A stretch of 64,000 nucleotides of DNA from Tethya wilhelma (lineage: Eukaryota; Porifera; Demospongiae; Tethyida; Tethyidae): NCBI GenBank assembly GCA_964030475.1, contig CAXIPT010000011.1, forward strand, positions 1,262,733 through 1,326,732, given 5' to 3'. Under the pieces are notes generated by a model. That model was given only the letters and a program-made list of their open reading frames with translations. It did not search any database and was not told the DNA's origin. This document shows positions 53,131 to 63,908 of the stretch, piece by piece. Positions within the stretch are counted from its first letter, which is position 1. The number at the start of each line of letters is the position of its first letter. Both the position numbers and the translations under genes were made by a program.

Positions 53131-54432
53131 TTAGTGGTAACCTACTCTTGGCTGCCGTACAACAATAATACCATGTCTTATCAGCTCACTTTGTTGTGAA
53201 ATGGTGAGGGGGAATACTGAAGCTTCTTGAGACAATAAATCTTCAAATACCAATTGTAAACAACCCTTGCCAACATCTTTTACATGAATATAACGTTCAT
53301 CACATCCAATAACTTCGGCAATTTTAATTTGAATAGGTTTTATGTCTCTTAAGCGACAGTTGAGTGTACCAGGTTTGGTATCAAACCATTTATCATCCAC
53401 TACTTTAACGACTAGCAGATTGTCTGATGAGGTAGGTGAGCTGAAGAAATCTGAAGGGACTTCAAAAACATTTCGCCTACAGAAATCTTGTAATGTTTGA
53501 CGGTAGTTCTCCAGATCTTGCTGGCACTGTTTGCAATGTGCTTTGACAATGTCTTCCAGAATTCCATAGTTGAAGAAAGTGACATACTTATGAAACAACA
53601 AAAGGGATATCAAATCAGACAATGTTGTGATCTTGTTCCATTCGTCAGTATGCTTTGTTTGAATTGCTTGAGTGAGACGTTTTTCAGCTGATGCAACTAT
53701 TGTATTTTTAATACTATTCACTGGTGTATTGCGCAAAGTTTTCCTAATTGTGTCTAACACGATCTCTTTAAATTTTCTCTTCACCACATCAGCCTGATAT
53801 ATGAGTTGATGTTCCAAATAGTCTTTTTCATTTTGCGTCAGATTACTGTGATCAAGATATGGAAATACTGTGTCTCGTAGTTTAGGACATTTTGACTCAT
53901 CTATAAAGTATTCTTCAATGCTACATTGTCCACAGGGACATTGGAAAACAGGATAAACCAACGATTCGTTTTCTCCCATACATTCAGAATCACTGGTCTT
54001 GCCACTAGGAGGCTCAAATGTAGGATCAGCTGCTATTTTAAGTTCATGTACAAGTTTGGTGAAATCTAATTTTTGAAGAATACCTGTAAAAGTATGAAAG
54101 TGAGCTTCATTCTCTTTTATCCGGTTCAATATCACTTGCAACAAATCACTTGTCCGTAGATAGTCACTTGTGAGTTGATTTGTTGCATCAAACTTGCTAT
54201 CCTCAGATATTAAGTTTCTGGAACATGCTTCTACTGCAACTTGAACGATAACAGATTTAACAGCATACACCAGACGACCAAAATTTACTCGAAACGTCTT
54301 ACATTGAATAGATTCAACCGCTGTGGAAGACTCTAAGGTACCGGTAGATTCAGATACGGCTGCTGACTTGAACTTAGATCCACTGTAAGCCTGTTTACTG
54401 GAACTTTGAGCCTGTGATGTACATGTAGCCAT
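53131..54432 (-). CDS. Death-fold family protein, copy F
   Basis: Intact, 433 residues, start MATCTSQAQ at 54432. Same blocks as copy A: FRVNFGRLVYAVKSVIVQVA, FQCPCGQCSIEEYF with SKCPK, FPYLDHSNLTQNEKDYL, SLLLFHKYVTFFNYGILEDI, CRRNVFEVPSDFFS, LLVVKVVDDKWF, CRLRDIKPIQIKIAEV, VKDVGKGCLQLVFEDLL and RHGIIVVRQP. It stops soon after (RVGYH), where other copies continue into a Pro/Thr tail, so it may be slightly truncated or use a downstream splice. It is the source or sister of the broken copy C. Confidence 0.83.
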   Translation of the reverse strand: MATCTSQAQSSSKQAYSGSKFKSAAVSESTGTLESSTAVESIQCKTFRVNFGRLVYAVKSVIVQVAVEACSRNLISEDSKFDATNQLTSDYLRTSDLLQVILNRIKENEAHFHTFTGILQKLDFTKLVHELKIAADPTFEPPSGKTSDSECMGENESLVYPVFQCPCGQCSIEEYFIDESKCPKLRDTVFPYLDHSNLTQNEKDYLEHQLIYQADVVKRKFKEIVLDTIRKTLRNTPVNSIKNTIVASAEKRLTQAIQTKHTDEWNKITTLSDLISLLLFHKYVTFFNYGILEDIVKAHCKQCQQDLENYRQTLQDFCRRNVFEVPSDFFSSPTSSDNLLVVKVVDDKWFDTKPGTLNCRLRDIKPIQIKIAEVIGCDERYIHVKDVGKGCLQLVFEDLLSQEASVFPLTISQQSELIRHGIIVVRQPRVGYH

Positions 54433-54830
54433 ATTAAATCTGACACCAGGATCAGCTGACTTGCACGTGAAGTTACGTACCTGGGTAGAGCTAGGNGGAA
54501 TCCCCTCTTAGTTAACTAATGATCGTTATCTAATCGTGACCACAACATTAATTTGAGATTTTAATTCATTTTTTGCAAGTTTTGTTCATTGAATGCACTC
54601 TTGCTGATGACATCTAGCTATATGTATGCATTAATGATTATAATAAATTATGGGTAAGCTATAATTATAAAAACAGTACTTTGTCTACCTAATTTTCGAT
54701 CTGGGTGAACTTCAGATATCTCTCCCAGGGAGTACCAGTAGCTGCTGAAAGAAGTCTTGAGAGCAACACTGAATGTATTAATTATAGTTAGAGATGAATG
54801 GAAAAGAAGTTAATAATGTAACAGGAGTGA
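54433..54830. other. Intergenic with a possible short exon
   Basis: Contains an N at 54496. The segment 54712-54775 resembles the candidate last exon at 47.87-47.94 kb (CCCAGGGAGTACCAGTA, then GTCTTGAGAGCA), so it is probably the matching tail exon in decayed form. Confidence 0.45.
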
Positions 54831-54879
54831 AAGATCAAGAGTGATGGTTTAAATGATGCTCTACCACAGAATTGCAATG

Positions 54880-55075
54880 CTCACCTTTAACTTTAGTATC
54901 CTCCAAGTCACGTAACTCAGAGCCAGTCTTGTTAATTTTCTCCTTGCATTGTTGTAAAGTATTTTCCCAATACCTGCTAACTTTCTCATAGTGTTCAATC
55001 CATACTTCTAGACTTTTTCTAGCATCATCACTAGCAGTGGATAGTTGATGTCTATAGCATCTCGCCAACTGCAGT
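54880..55075 (-). pseudogene. Coiled-coil exon of the death-fold family
   Basis: LARCYRHQLSTASDDARKSL then EHYEKVSRYWENTLQQCKEK and INKTGSELRDLED, open throughout, preceded by CAG. On the minus strand it lies downstream of copy G (60.6 kb), with the MULE-like gene in between. It could be the tail of G, now separated. Confidence 0.55.
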
Positions 55076-55093
55076 CATAATATTACAGTAATG

Positions 55094-55096
<3 letters not shown>

Positions 55097-55171
<75 letters not shown>
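55097..55171. repeat. (AC)n microsatellite
   Basis: About 37 AC units between the coiled-coil exon and the MULE-like gene's 3' end. Confidence 0.95.
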
Positions 55172-55173
<2 letters not shown>

Positions 55174-55247
55174 TGAATTTCAATAACAATAATTATTATC
55201 ATCGGTTATAAACAATAGTACAAAGTGGAAAACTTGTGAACTCGATA

Positions 55248-58200
55248 TCACAGCCTCCCAGGCATATGATGCATGATGTACTCCGTGTGAACTGGTAATA
55301 GTTGCATTGCAATGGATGGAGAGATTTGAAGCATGGAAGGTTCGAATGATGGAAACTTGGATTGTACACACGGCAAATTCAAGTGGTAGTATACATTACC
55401 GAACCTCCTGTCAATGTCACCACTTGGTCCTTTGAATTCCTGCCATTCTTGATGTTTAATGCAGAGGTCTCTCGGTGGAACAGCAGGCTTACAATACTGT
55501 TGCTTGCAACCCCTACACACTCGAATATTTCCCTTGATAAAAGCCAATGAGAAGATAGCACCATCAGGAGAAGAAGAGGCACATCGGATCAAAGGAGGTG
55601 GTGCAATATTATGTGGGTGCTCAGTAGGCAGCGTTACGTCAAGATTTCCTCCTGTAGCAACGAAGCTTCCATCTCTTCCTACACTAACACTTCCTCCACT
55701 ACAACTGAGACTAAGATTGTGTCCGGCCTCTAGACTTGGACTGAATGTAGGTATCTCTTCATGGCATTGTTCATGGGATGTTTCTTGATCTAGTCGCTGT
55801 TGCACTATGTCAGTGAAATGAAGACGGGATGTAACTTGAGCTTTCTTCATTTTCTTTCGAGGTGGCACTGTTCCTTTGCGTCCACGACCTGCAGGCATGT
55901 TCGTAGTTACCAATTTAGTAATATTTGGAGATTTTGATTTCTTTGCTTTTTTGAACCAGGTAATAAATGCAGACAAGTCTCCATTGTCCTCAGCAGCAGC
56001 TATAACATGAGCACAAATGCTCAAAGACTGCCAATTTGGGCATGAGCTGTCACATGAAAATTGGCCATTCTTTTTAGCAAGTACTAAATGGGGGCGACTA
56101 CCAGAGTAACTCTTAACCATGCGTGCTTTAAAGTTACACCCAGGAGCATGTACTACAGCATTTGACTCTTGCAAAAGTTCACTGGCTTTTACCCAAATGG
56201 CATTTAGCACAGCTGTAGGAGTACAAACATCACTTGAAAAATCATTCACGTCCATTGACAGATTACAAAGCGTTCCACGAGAGTTAGCAGCTGTCTCAGA
56301 ATCTGAAATCGAATCATCTGATTCAGACTGGCACATATTCACTGTTGTCAACGAATAGTTGGATGATGGATGTGTACTATGCGAACACTCTCCAATTACA
56401 TCAGAATCGGCTGGTGATGATGAGAATAAGCGTCTACGGGTAGCTTTTCTCTGAGACCCACTTTCAGACTGCACTTCACGATTGGAATCTTTAGGTGGTT
56501 GCAATGCAGCATTAGCAACACGTAGGAGGTGCGCTTTTCTTTGATCAAGAGACATCTTCAAAAACCATGTACTTTCCTCTTTGGCTAGATACTTGAAATC
56601 ATCAGTGAATTGGTATTTTCCTCGATTGATTATAGCTCTTTCTAACTCTCTGATTTGATCTTTGGCAACTTCTTTCAACTTGTCGAGAAACACAGAAAGT
56701 TCATTTTTCTTGTAATCTACCTTATGCTTGAGTAAAGCATTCATACTTTCACTTGCATTTGTCGTAAAGAGTGGTGGTGGATCACCTAGCCCAGCAGCTT
56801 TTATGGTACACTTTAGCATGCTCTTTTTCATTTGTGAACTCTTGTACTCTTTGAACCACTTCACAAAGGTCACCATCTGTTTCCCCATTTCTGACCACTT
56901 CTTACTAAGGATACTGAGACCTTGTTCAAACTCATCCTGATCAGTTGAATCCACTAATCCTTCAACATGGTGCGTACCAACTTGCTTGCCAAAAATATCA
57001 GTTAGAACAACTTGCTTAGTCTGTTCACCAACACCGAGATCATGAAGTTTAGCTTTGATATTACAGCGCACATGGGTACAACAAAGCAAGTGAATAGCTG
57101 ATGAGAACTCGTGTTGAAAAGCATTAGAAAGTGGTTCTTCTCCATCTGTACCAAAACATCGTAGGTTCGACAAATTGGGACGTAATCCTACAAGTGTAGA
57201 AGCAAAATACAGATACGATGAGAACGTTTTACGGTAATGCACCATGACAGGACCAATGAAGACAGGGTGGTTAGAAGTACGTTTACACTGAAGAAGCAAA
57301 TGCTGGTAGGTTATCACAGTTACATCAAAATCTCCCAAGCAAAAGGTCGGGTCCACTGTCATAACACCCCACTGCTGTGCATTTGTACAAAATTTGACGA
57401 GGTCATCCAGTTGCCTATCCAGTGCAACAACAACAGCAGGTTCTCGAATCATTCTCATATCCCTTAGAAAATGATGATCACTGTCTTCTAGATATGCTTT
57501 TTGCATAACGACAGCTAACTCGTCTCCATGCTCGAGTGATCCATCTTGGACTTTCTGTCTCCGTTTGATATCACTTATTTGTTGCTCACCACGAGGTAAT
57601 TCACATGAATCAACAGCTGCAAGTATTCCTCCAACTTTCGAAGATACTTTACCAAGTACAGCTTTCGGGCCTGCACATAGACTCTCTGTCTTCATAAGTG
57701 ACATTGTACTTGGCAGTGTGGGATAGAAAGGTTTACTACTTTTACTGTTACCATGAGGCAAAATCTTGGGAGTAAAGTCCTTTGGGACATAATACACCAC
57801 TAAGCAATATTGATGAGGTTGGTTTTTGGAATCTATAAAAATAAATGACATGCACATTATATACTGTAAACATGATCATACTTATTGGTCAGTTCTGTAC
57901 ATGCAACCAATTAATTAACTTTAAGTTATTATATATAGCATAAACTCAAACTTTATGGAAAACATTTATAGACTAAAGCATGGTAGCTACATATAGTAGT
58001 TGCATGACCCTAAAGGTGGCACTCGATGCATGATTGAGTGCTGCACACTTAAAGGCATGCAACTAGTTCGTTTGCCATTGACCCCCTGTGACCCCTAGCT
58101 ATTGTCACCTCTGCAGGCAGTAACAGGCAACTATAGCTTATAAAAACTTTGGTTGCTAGGCAGTGGCAAACAAAGGAGCTTTCAGTGAAAAAATAGCAAG

Positions 58201-59643
58201 TGTCAATTGTATAGTAAATAATTATAATCAACTTAATTAGCACTTTGTAATATCTATACATTCTGCACTCAATTATCAGCCACTTATGTTACACACAGGA
58301 TGCAGGTCTTAATTGTGCCATATAAGGTCATATCTGGTATACATACACTCATATTATCTATAGTGCATGTAGACTCTGCCTCTTCCATGCACCCAGCAAG
58401 AAAATGGGCCTAGAAAAACTGGCACTTGGATATACGGCACATATTTGCGAATTGGGGAGTTGTAAACATTACTGATAATCAAGTTAGCTACATAAATTGC
58501 CTATTAAGTCTAATTCTAACTTAATTGCTACTCTAATCAATTGCATGTTTCTCTGAAGAGTTTCACAGAGAATATATAACAAGTGTGCCATTTGCATGTC
58601 CTCTATTCTTCGCTGTATATGGGCAGAAAAGGCACGCAGGGTCTAGGACTAGATATACAGGAGTGGATAGCGTACAGCTATATATATATATATCAATAGG
58701 GAGTATAATATTACTGCTTACCAATAACAACAGCAATTACTCGTCTAAAATCTCTGTTAGAAGGATGCACACTATGGAGACGTCTCAGTTGAAATACGTC
58801 ATTGCCTGTTGCACCAGGTGCCACCTTTTCGACAAGAACATCGCCTTCATCACTATAACTACACTTAAAATAATCCATGTGAGACCCTTTGTGCTGCCAC
58901 TTTCCATACATATCCTTCTTGATATCGTCGGGATGGGCAAGCTTCGATACATCAACAATGTACGAACTATTTCCACTTGCTTCCAGTGGCCTCTTCTTGG
59001 CTATCTTGCTTTCATCTAATTGGCTAAGCAGCATTTCCATTATTTTGTAGGCAGAATACTTGGGAGGAGGCCGTTCATAAATTGGGATCCCCATTGAGTT
59101 CCTAGATAACAGTTGTACACATCCTGTTCATAAACTTTTAACACTCATATTTATTACTTGTGAACACTTACACAAGCATACGATCTTCTTCAGCCTCTTT
59201 CTTTACTTCAACTAAATCTGCATTTGTGAAATAAAACCATGCAGTGAGCAGATAAGAGATAGTAACTGTTAATGCACTCTTGTAAAAGTTAATTTTCCAC
59301 TTGTCAATCATAAATATTTTCTTCTCCGTAGTCCGTATACTAAGTAATTGCGTACGGTACACGGAGTTCACATTTACCGTATTCGTAGTGATCTACATTC
59401 TTCCAAGCTGCTTGACTTTCATCGTCTGATTCAGAATCACTGGTGTCGAGAGAATGTGCTAGTTGCCTACAGATCACCATAAAACTTAAAAGTGTAGTCT
59501 GAGTGCTGTATACAGTATGCCACCAACCTATATTTTTTTCCAGGAACAATCTTTACAGGCGAACGCACCACTTTTACTTCTGGTGACTCTGAGACAGTCA
59601 AATCAATTGGATTACTAGCTGACCCTAGCGTATCACTAGCCAT
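55248..59643 (-). CDS. MULE-transposase-like protein with SWIM zinc finger
   Basis: Mutator-type (MULE) transposase relative, about 1080 residues. Exons: 59528-59643 (MASDTLGSASNPIDLTVSES), about 59390-59470 (acidic, SDSESDDES), about 59171-59216, about 58729-59104 (IYERPPPKYSAYKIMEMLLS) and one long exon, about 55248-57833. They join in phase (VIAVVI|DSKNQPHQYCLV). In the long exon: MULE core with VMTVDPTFCLGDFDVTVITY, FIGPVMVHY, CFGTDGEEPL and NASESMNALLKHK, the acidic residues being candidates for the catalytic triad; a SWIM-type finger FSCDSSCPNWQSLSICAHV; a basic linker GRGRKGTVPPRKKMKK; and a C-terminal CRGCKQQYCKP/C..H motif. No frameshifts or stops. No terminal inverted repeats were identified, so it may be a domesticated gene or an element with ends I missed. 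Confidence 0.75.
57860..58710. other. Intron of the MULE-like gene
   Basis: No further exon or element recognised apart from AT-rich tracts. Confidence 0.5.
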
Positions 59644-59723
59644 GATAGCTATTAAAATCGACCACAAATTCTTAGACAAAGAAGTCAACTTGGACCCACG
59701 AGGCCTTGAGCTTGAGGCACACA

Positions 59724-59734
59724 GCGCATGCGCA
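59724..59734. promoter_or_regulatory. NRF1-like site upstream of MULE-like gene
   Basis: GCGCATGCGCA lies 81-91 bp before the start codon at 59643. A host-type promoter motif would support domestication. Confidence 0.5.
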
Positions 59735-59756
59735 TCATAGGAAGCGTGACCATTCC

Positions 59757-59810
59757 AGTGGTCCACTATTCCATTCCACCGCTCCATTCCACCGCTCCAT
59801 TCCACCGAAT
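59757..59810. repeat. Short tandem repeat (CATTCCACCGCTC)n
   Basis: About three to four units of CATTCCACCGCTC, just upstream of the MULE-like gene. Confidence 0.8.
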
Positions 59811-59819
59811 CCAGACTCC

Positions 59820-60030
59820 CGCTTTCTTTTTACGATTTGGCCATTCCTATGTCTCAATACATTTCTAATGTTTTTTTTTCTCATTATTTCATTATTCTAA
59901 ATCACATCTGAGTTTGCATGTATATGGTAGTTACTTGTACATTATATCAGCATGGATATTATATAAAAAACATTGGAAATGTAATGAGACACAGGAATGG
60001 TTAAATCGTAAAAAGAACGCAAACAAGATG
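59820..60030. mobile_element. Foldback element, about 210 bp
   Basis: CTTTTTACGATTTGGCCATT then CCTATGTCTCA and its near-complement (TGAGACACAGGAATGGTTAA then ATCGTAAAAAG) form arms of about 55 bp at 59822-59876 and 59966-60020. No ORF. Confidence 0.75.
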
Positions 60031-60294
60031 GAAACTGATAGGTTATCTGCGCATATTAGGAATTTCCCTACAATACGCGCACCGCTGCTTTGATTTGGCT
60101 TTTAGTGAATGTGAAAAAAGACGTCTACATTACCTCATAGACAAGATGTTTTAGACACTGAAAGATTATACATACATCTCAAATGTGCATACTGATCGAG
60201 TCTAAATTGTATATGGAATTTTGATGCCACACACAGATACAAATTATAATACATTTTTAATGTGAATTTGTAAGCTAATGTATGACAGAAAACA

Positions 60295-60412
60295 AACAAT
60301 TAAAAAGCTGAACAGAAAACAACAAAAAAACTTACAAGACAGAAAACAACAAAAAACTTACAAGACAGAAAACAACAAAAAAACTTACAAGACAGAAAAC
60401 AAACAAAAAACT
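60295..60412. repeat. Minisatellite, about 29-bp unit, four copies
   Basis: Units of GACAGAAAACAACAAAAAAC plus TTACAA, with small length changes. Confidence 0.85.
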
Positions 60413-60514
60413 TATTCAGAAAGAGGGGGATAGGAAATAAAACAATTATTTTTGTAAATCAGTAAATATTAAAATGCCCAGTGAACATTTTGCTCTCACC
60501 TCAGTTTGGCTAGC

Positions 60515-60612
60515 TATGGGGTTCATCTGTTGTAGAAAAATAGTAAAGAGACCTTGTCACCAAACGCAACATCGAGAGAATTGTAGCCAAGAATGAAGTG
60601 GTTTGGAAGTGT
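60515..60612 (-). pseudogene. Ankyrin-gene last-exon fragment
   Basis: CTATGGGGTTCATCTGTTG followed by AGAGACCTTGTCACC and GAGAGAATTGTAGCCAAGA matches the last exon of the ankyrin gene (minus orientation). Copy G's reading frame runs into it out of register, so G's last 30 residues derive from this fragment. Confidence 0.75.
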
Positions 60613-61403
60613 GTATCTATGATTTGGATCTCAGTGTTTGAGGCTACATTTGTGGGTAAGGCATCAGATGGTGGTGGTGAGTGCACTCTTGGTTGCTGTA
60701 CAACAATAATACCATTATGTATCAGCTCACTCTGTTGTGAGATGGTTAGGGGGAATATTGAAGCTTCTTGTGACAATAAATCTTCAAAAACCAGCTGTAG
60801 GCAGCCTTCGCCAACATCTACTAAGTCAAGGAAGCCTTCACTATACCCAATTATTTTGGTAATTTTAAACTTTACAGATTTTAGGTCTCTTGTAGTAAAC
60901 GAGCAGTTGGGATCATTACGGTTGGCATCAAACCACTCATCATCAATTACTTTAACAACTAGCAGATTGTCTGAAGTGGCCTTGGAAGACGAGCCAAAGA
61001 AATCTGCTGGTATTTTAAAAACACTTTGCTTACAGAACTCTTGCAGCTTTTCATGGTATTTATCTATATCCCCCTGACACTCTTCACAATGATCTTTGAC
61101 AATGTCTTCCAGAATTCCATAGTTAAAGAAAGATACATATTTATGAAAAATTAAGAAGGATTTCAGCTGGGACAATGTTGTGATTTTGATCCACTCATCA
61201 CCATGTTTTGTTCGAATTGCTTTAGTAAGATTTGTTCCAGCTGAGGAAAGTATTGTCGCTTTAATATCATCCACCTTGACTGTGCCAGATGTCACTTGCT
61301 TGTCTAAAGCTTTGAAAACTTGGCGTAAAGTGACCTTATTAAACTCAGTTTTCACGTTATTAGCATCAGATATGAGTTGAAGTTCCAGACATTCTTTTTC
61401 GTC

Positions 61404-62911
61404 TTTACTTAGGTAATTACAGTTGAGGTATGGAAATGCTGTACCCTGTAGTTTTGGACAGCTTGACCGATTAGCCAAATATTTTCCAATGCTACAGTGT
61501 CCACAAGGACATCGAAAGCCAGGATCTACTGCAGATGCTGTTGTACTTCCAGAATCAGACTCACTAGGAGGCTCAAACGTAGGATCAACTGCCATTTTGA
61601 GATCATAAGCAAGTTTACGAGTGATTCTTAATTCTTGGAGGATACCAACAAACGTATCAAAGTGAACATCATTCTCTTTTATTCGGCTCATTATCACTTG
61701 TAACAAATCATTAGCCCGTACTCAGATCAGGCAAGCTCAGAGTTCCTTAACTGAAATCATCACACATGTTGATAATTAATGCTATATCTTACAAACCGTA
61801 GCAAGTGTTACCATGGAAACATGCATGATGATAGCTATGTCTTCCCTCTACATTTTGACTCAGTTGAAATAGTCATGTGACCAGATAATTATGAATAATT
61901 AATAGTTTTTGTAAATAATTGGGTTTACCGCTACCAAATACTGTTGCTATGGTTACCAAATTTTCAGACCATAAGCGTCTTGTAGTGAGGTATCTGAATC
62001 TGGGTGGAAACGTTGTCTCCGATACATGCGCATTAAGAAATTAGCAAAAATGTTGCAAAATTTGGGTGTGCATTATATAGAAAATGGTGTTTTTGTGCCA
62101 TATCTTTATGCGCATACATCGGGGACATCATTTCCACCCAGATTTGGATACTTTACATTTACTTAGGTAATTACAGTTGAGGTATGGAAATGCTGTACCC
62201 TGTAGTTTTGGACAGCTTGACCGATTAGCCAAATATTTTCCAATGCTACAGTGTCCACAAGGACATCGAAAGCCAGGATCTACTGCAGATGCTGTTGTAC
62301 TTCCAGAATCAGACTCACTAGGAGGCTCAAACGTAGGATCAACTGCCATTTTGAGATCATAAGCAAGTTTACGAGTGATTCTTAATTCTTGGAGGATACC
62401 AACAAACGTATCAAAGTGAACATCATTCTCTTTTATTCGGCTCATTATCACTTGTAACAAATCATTAGCCCGTACTCAGATCAGGCAAGCTCAGAGTTCC
62501 TTAACTGAAATCATCACACATGTTGATAATTAATGCTATATCTTACAAACCGTAGCAAGTGTTACCATGGAAACATGCATGATGATAGCTATGTCTTCCC
62601 TCTACATTTTGACTCAGTTGAAATAGTCATGTGACCAGATAATTATGAATAATTAATAGTTTTTGTAAATAATTGGGTTTACCGCTACCAAATACTGTTG
62701 CTATGGTTACCAAATTTTCAGACCATAAGCGTCTTGTAGTGAGGTATCTGAATCTGGGTGGAAACGTTGTCTCCGATACATGCGCATTAAGAAATTAGCA
62801 AAAATGTTGCAAAATTTGGGTGTGCATTATATAGAAAATGGTGTTTTTGTGCCATATCTTTATGCGCATACATCGGGGACATCATTTCCACCCAGATTTG
62901 GATACTTTACT
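61404..62911. repeat. 754-bp tandem duplication, apparently identical
   Basis: 61404-62157 and 62158-62911 match with an offset of 754 throughout; I saw no difference. Each unit holds about 310 bp of copy G coding sequence and about 440 bp of the inserted element. Either a very recent duplication or an assembly artefact from collapsed haplotypes. Confidence 0.9.
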
Positions 62912-63194
62912 ATTAAATGTTTTTGGTCCCAAAATTTGGTTGCCATAGCAACAGTATTTGGTAGCGGTAAAATGAATTATTCATAATTTAGTAATTATAA
63001 TTAAGTGGCAGATTATTCACAAACTATAGGTCACATGACATTTTTAATTGCATTACCATGTAGATTAAAGATGAGATTATCATTTCATCAAGTTTCCATG
63101 GTAACGTATGATTTAATTTAGAAGATACACCATATCACTTTTCTTAGATTTTACCTATTATTATACACTGAGCTTGCCTTAACTGTTCTGAGTA
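62473..63194. mobile_element. Foldback transposon of 718 bp with TA target
   Basis: Element 62475-63192. Ends CTCAGATCAGGCAAGCTCAG and CTGAGCTTGCC...CTGAG are inverted copies (the right one has a 5-bp addition). TA flanks both ends, and paralogues show the empty site CCGTAGATAG. Longer internal arms pair too (CCGCTACCAAATACTGTTGC with GCAACAGTATTTGGTAGCGG). TA target use suggests a mariner-type non-autonomous element. A truncated copy (61721-62157) arises from the tandem duplication. Confidence 0.85.
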
Positions 63195-63434
63195 GATAGT
63201 CACTTGTATGTCGATTTACTGCGTCATATTTGTTATCTTCAGATATCAATTTCCTGGAGTATGCTTCTACAGCAACTTGAACGACCACTGACTTGACAGC
63301 GTACACCAGACGACCAAAGTAGATTCGAAATGTATCACATCGGTCATAAGATTTCACAACTGTGGAAGGTTCTGACTTATTGCTGGTAGATCTAGATACA
63401 GCTTCAGATCGGCTGAAAGTCGGTTTACTGGCCA

Positions 63435-63905
63435 TAATATGTTTCAGTACTTCTTCACTCGTAATTTTTTCAGTGTATAAATTTTCTAAGTCGATCTTGC
63501 TAACAGTCACGTGACGGACACAAAATTGTATATTATTAAATATCATAGATAATAATTAATTATAGACTACGACGTATTATATATATATACCTAGCCCCAT
63601 GCAGCTGGGCGAAGGTTGTCTCTCATTTAAAATTTTCGGCTATGAGATTGGGAATAGACTCTGCATGAGATGTGCATAATCATGACATCAACTGACATAA
63701 TTATATACACGTATTATACAAGCCCACCCTTTTTAATTGTAATTGTAATTGTGATATTGGCACTCCAACAAGAGGAGCATACACATAGCTACAAGACAAA
63801 GTATTCTTAAAAATAAATATCAGTTATAGTATTTAAATAAATATTATTATAGAATATAGATATAATTAAGCAGTACACATAAAATATATCTTATCTTCCA
63901 AGTGA
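63435..63905. other. Intergenic, no gene seen
   Basis: Upstream of copy G. Includes an AATTGTAATTGTAATTGTG run near 63734 and AT-rich tracts. At about 63563, TAGACTACGACGTA resembles the edge of the 14.1 kb element's terminal repeat, but is too short to call. Confidence 0.4.
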
Positions 63906-63908
63906 CAG

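Larger units (their letters stand above)
60510..63433 (-). pseudogene. Death-fold family, copy G, split by a TA-flanked element
   Basis: N-terminal part 63195-63433 (MASKPTFSRSEAVSRSTSNK; FRIYFGRLVYAVKSVVVQVA; ends at HTSDYL). The frame is then broken by a 718-bp element (62475-63192) plus a duplicated segment, and resumes at 61718 with RANDLLQVIMSRIKENDVHF. The rest is intact: FRCPCGHCSIGKYL, FPYLNCNYLSKDEKECL, SFLIFHKYVSFFNYGILEDI, CKQSVFKIPADFFGS, LLVVKVIDDEWF, CSFTTRDLKSVKFKI and DVGEGCLQLVFEDLL. The final residues run into a fragment of the ankyrin gene. A shorter product from the internal ATG at 61706 would lack half of the CARD-like domain. Confidence 0.85.

Noticed and set aside
53497..53691. 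Plus-strand ORFs shared by copies C and F
   Set aside because: Conserved only because the minus-strand coding sequence is conserved.
60295..60412. Possible CRISPR-like array
   Set aside because: Units are contiguous A-rich minisatellite repeats without unique spacers, in a eukaryotic genome.
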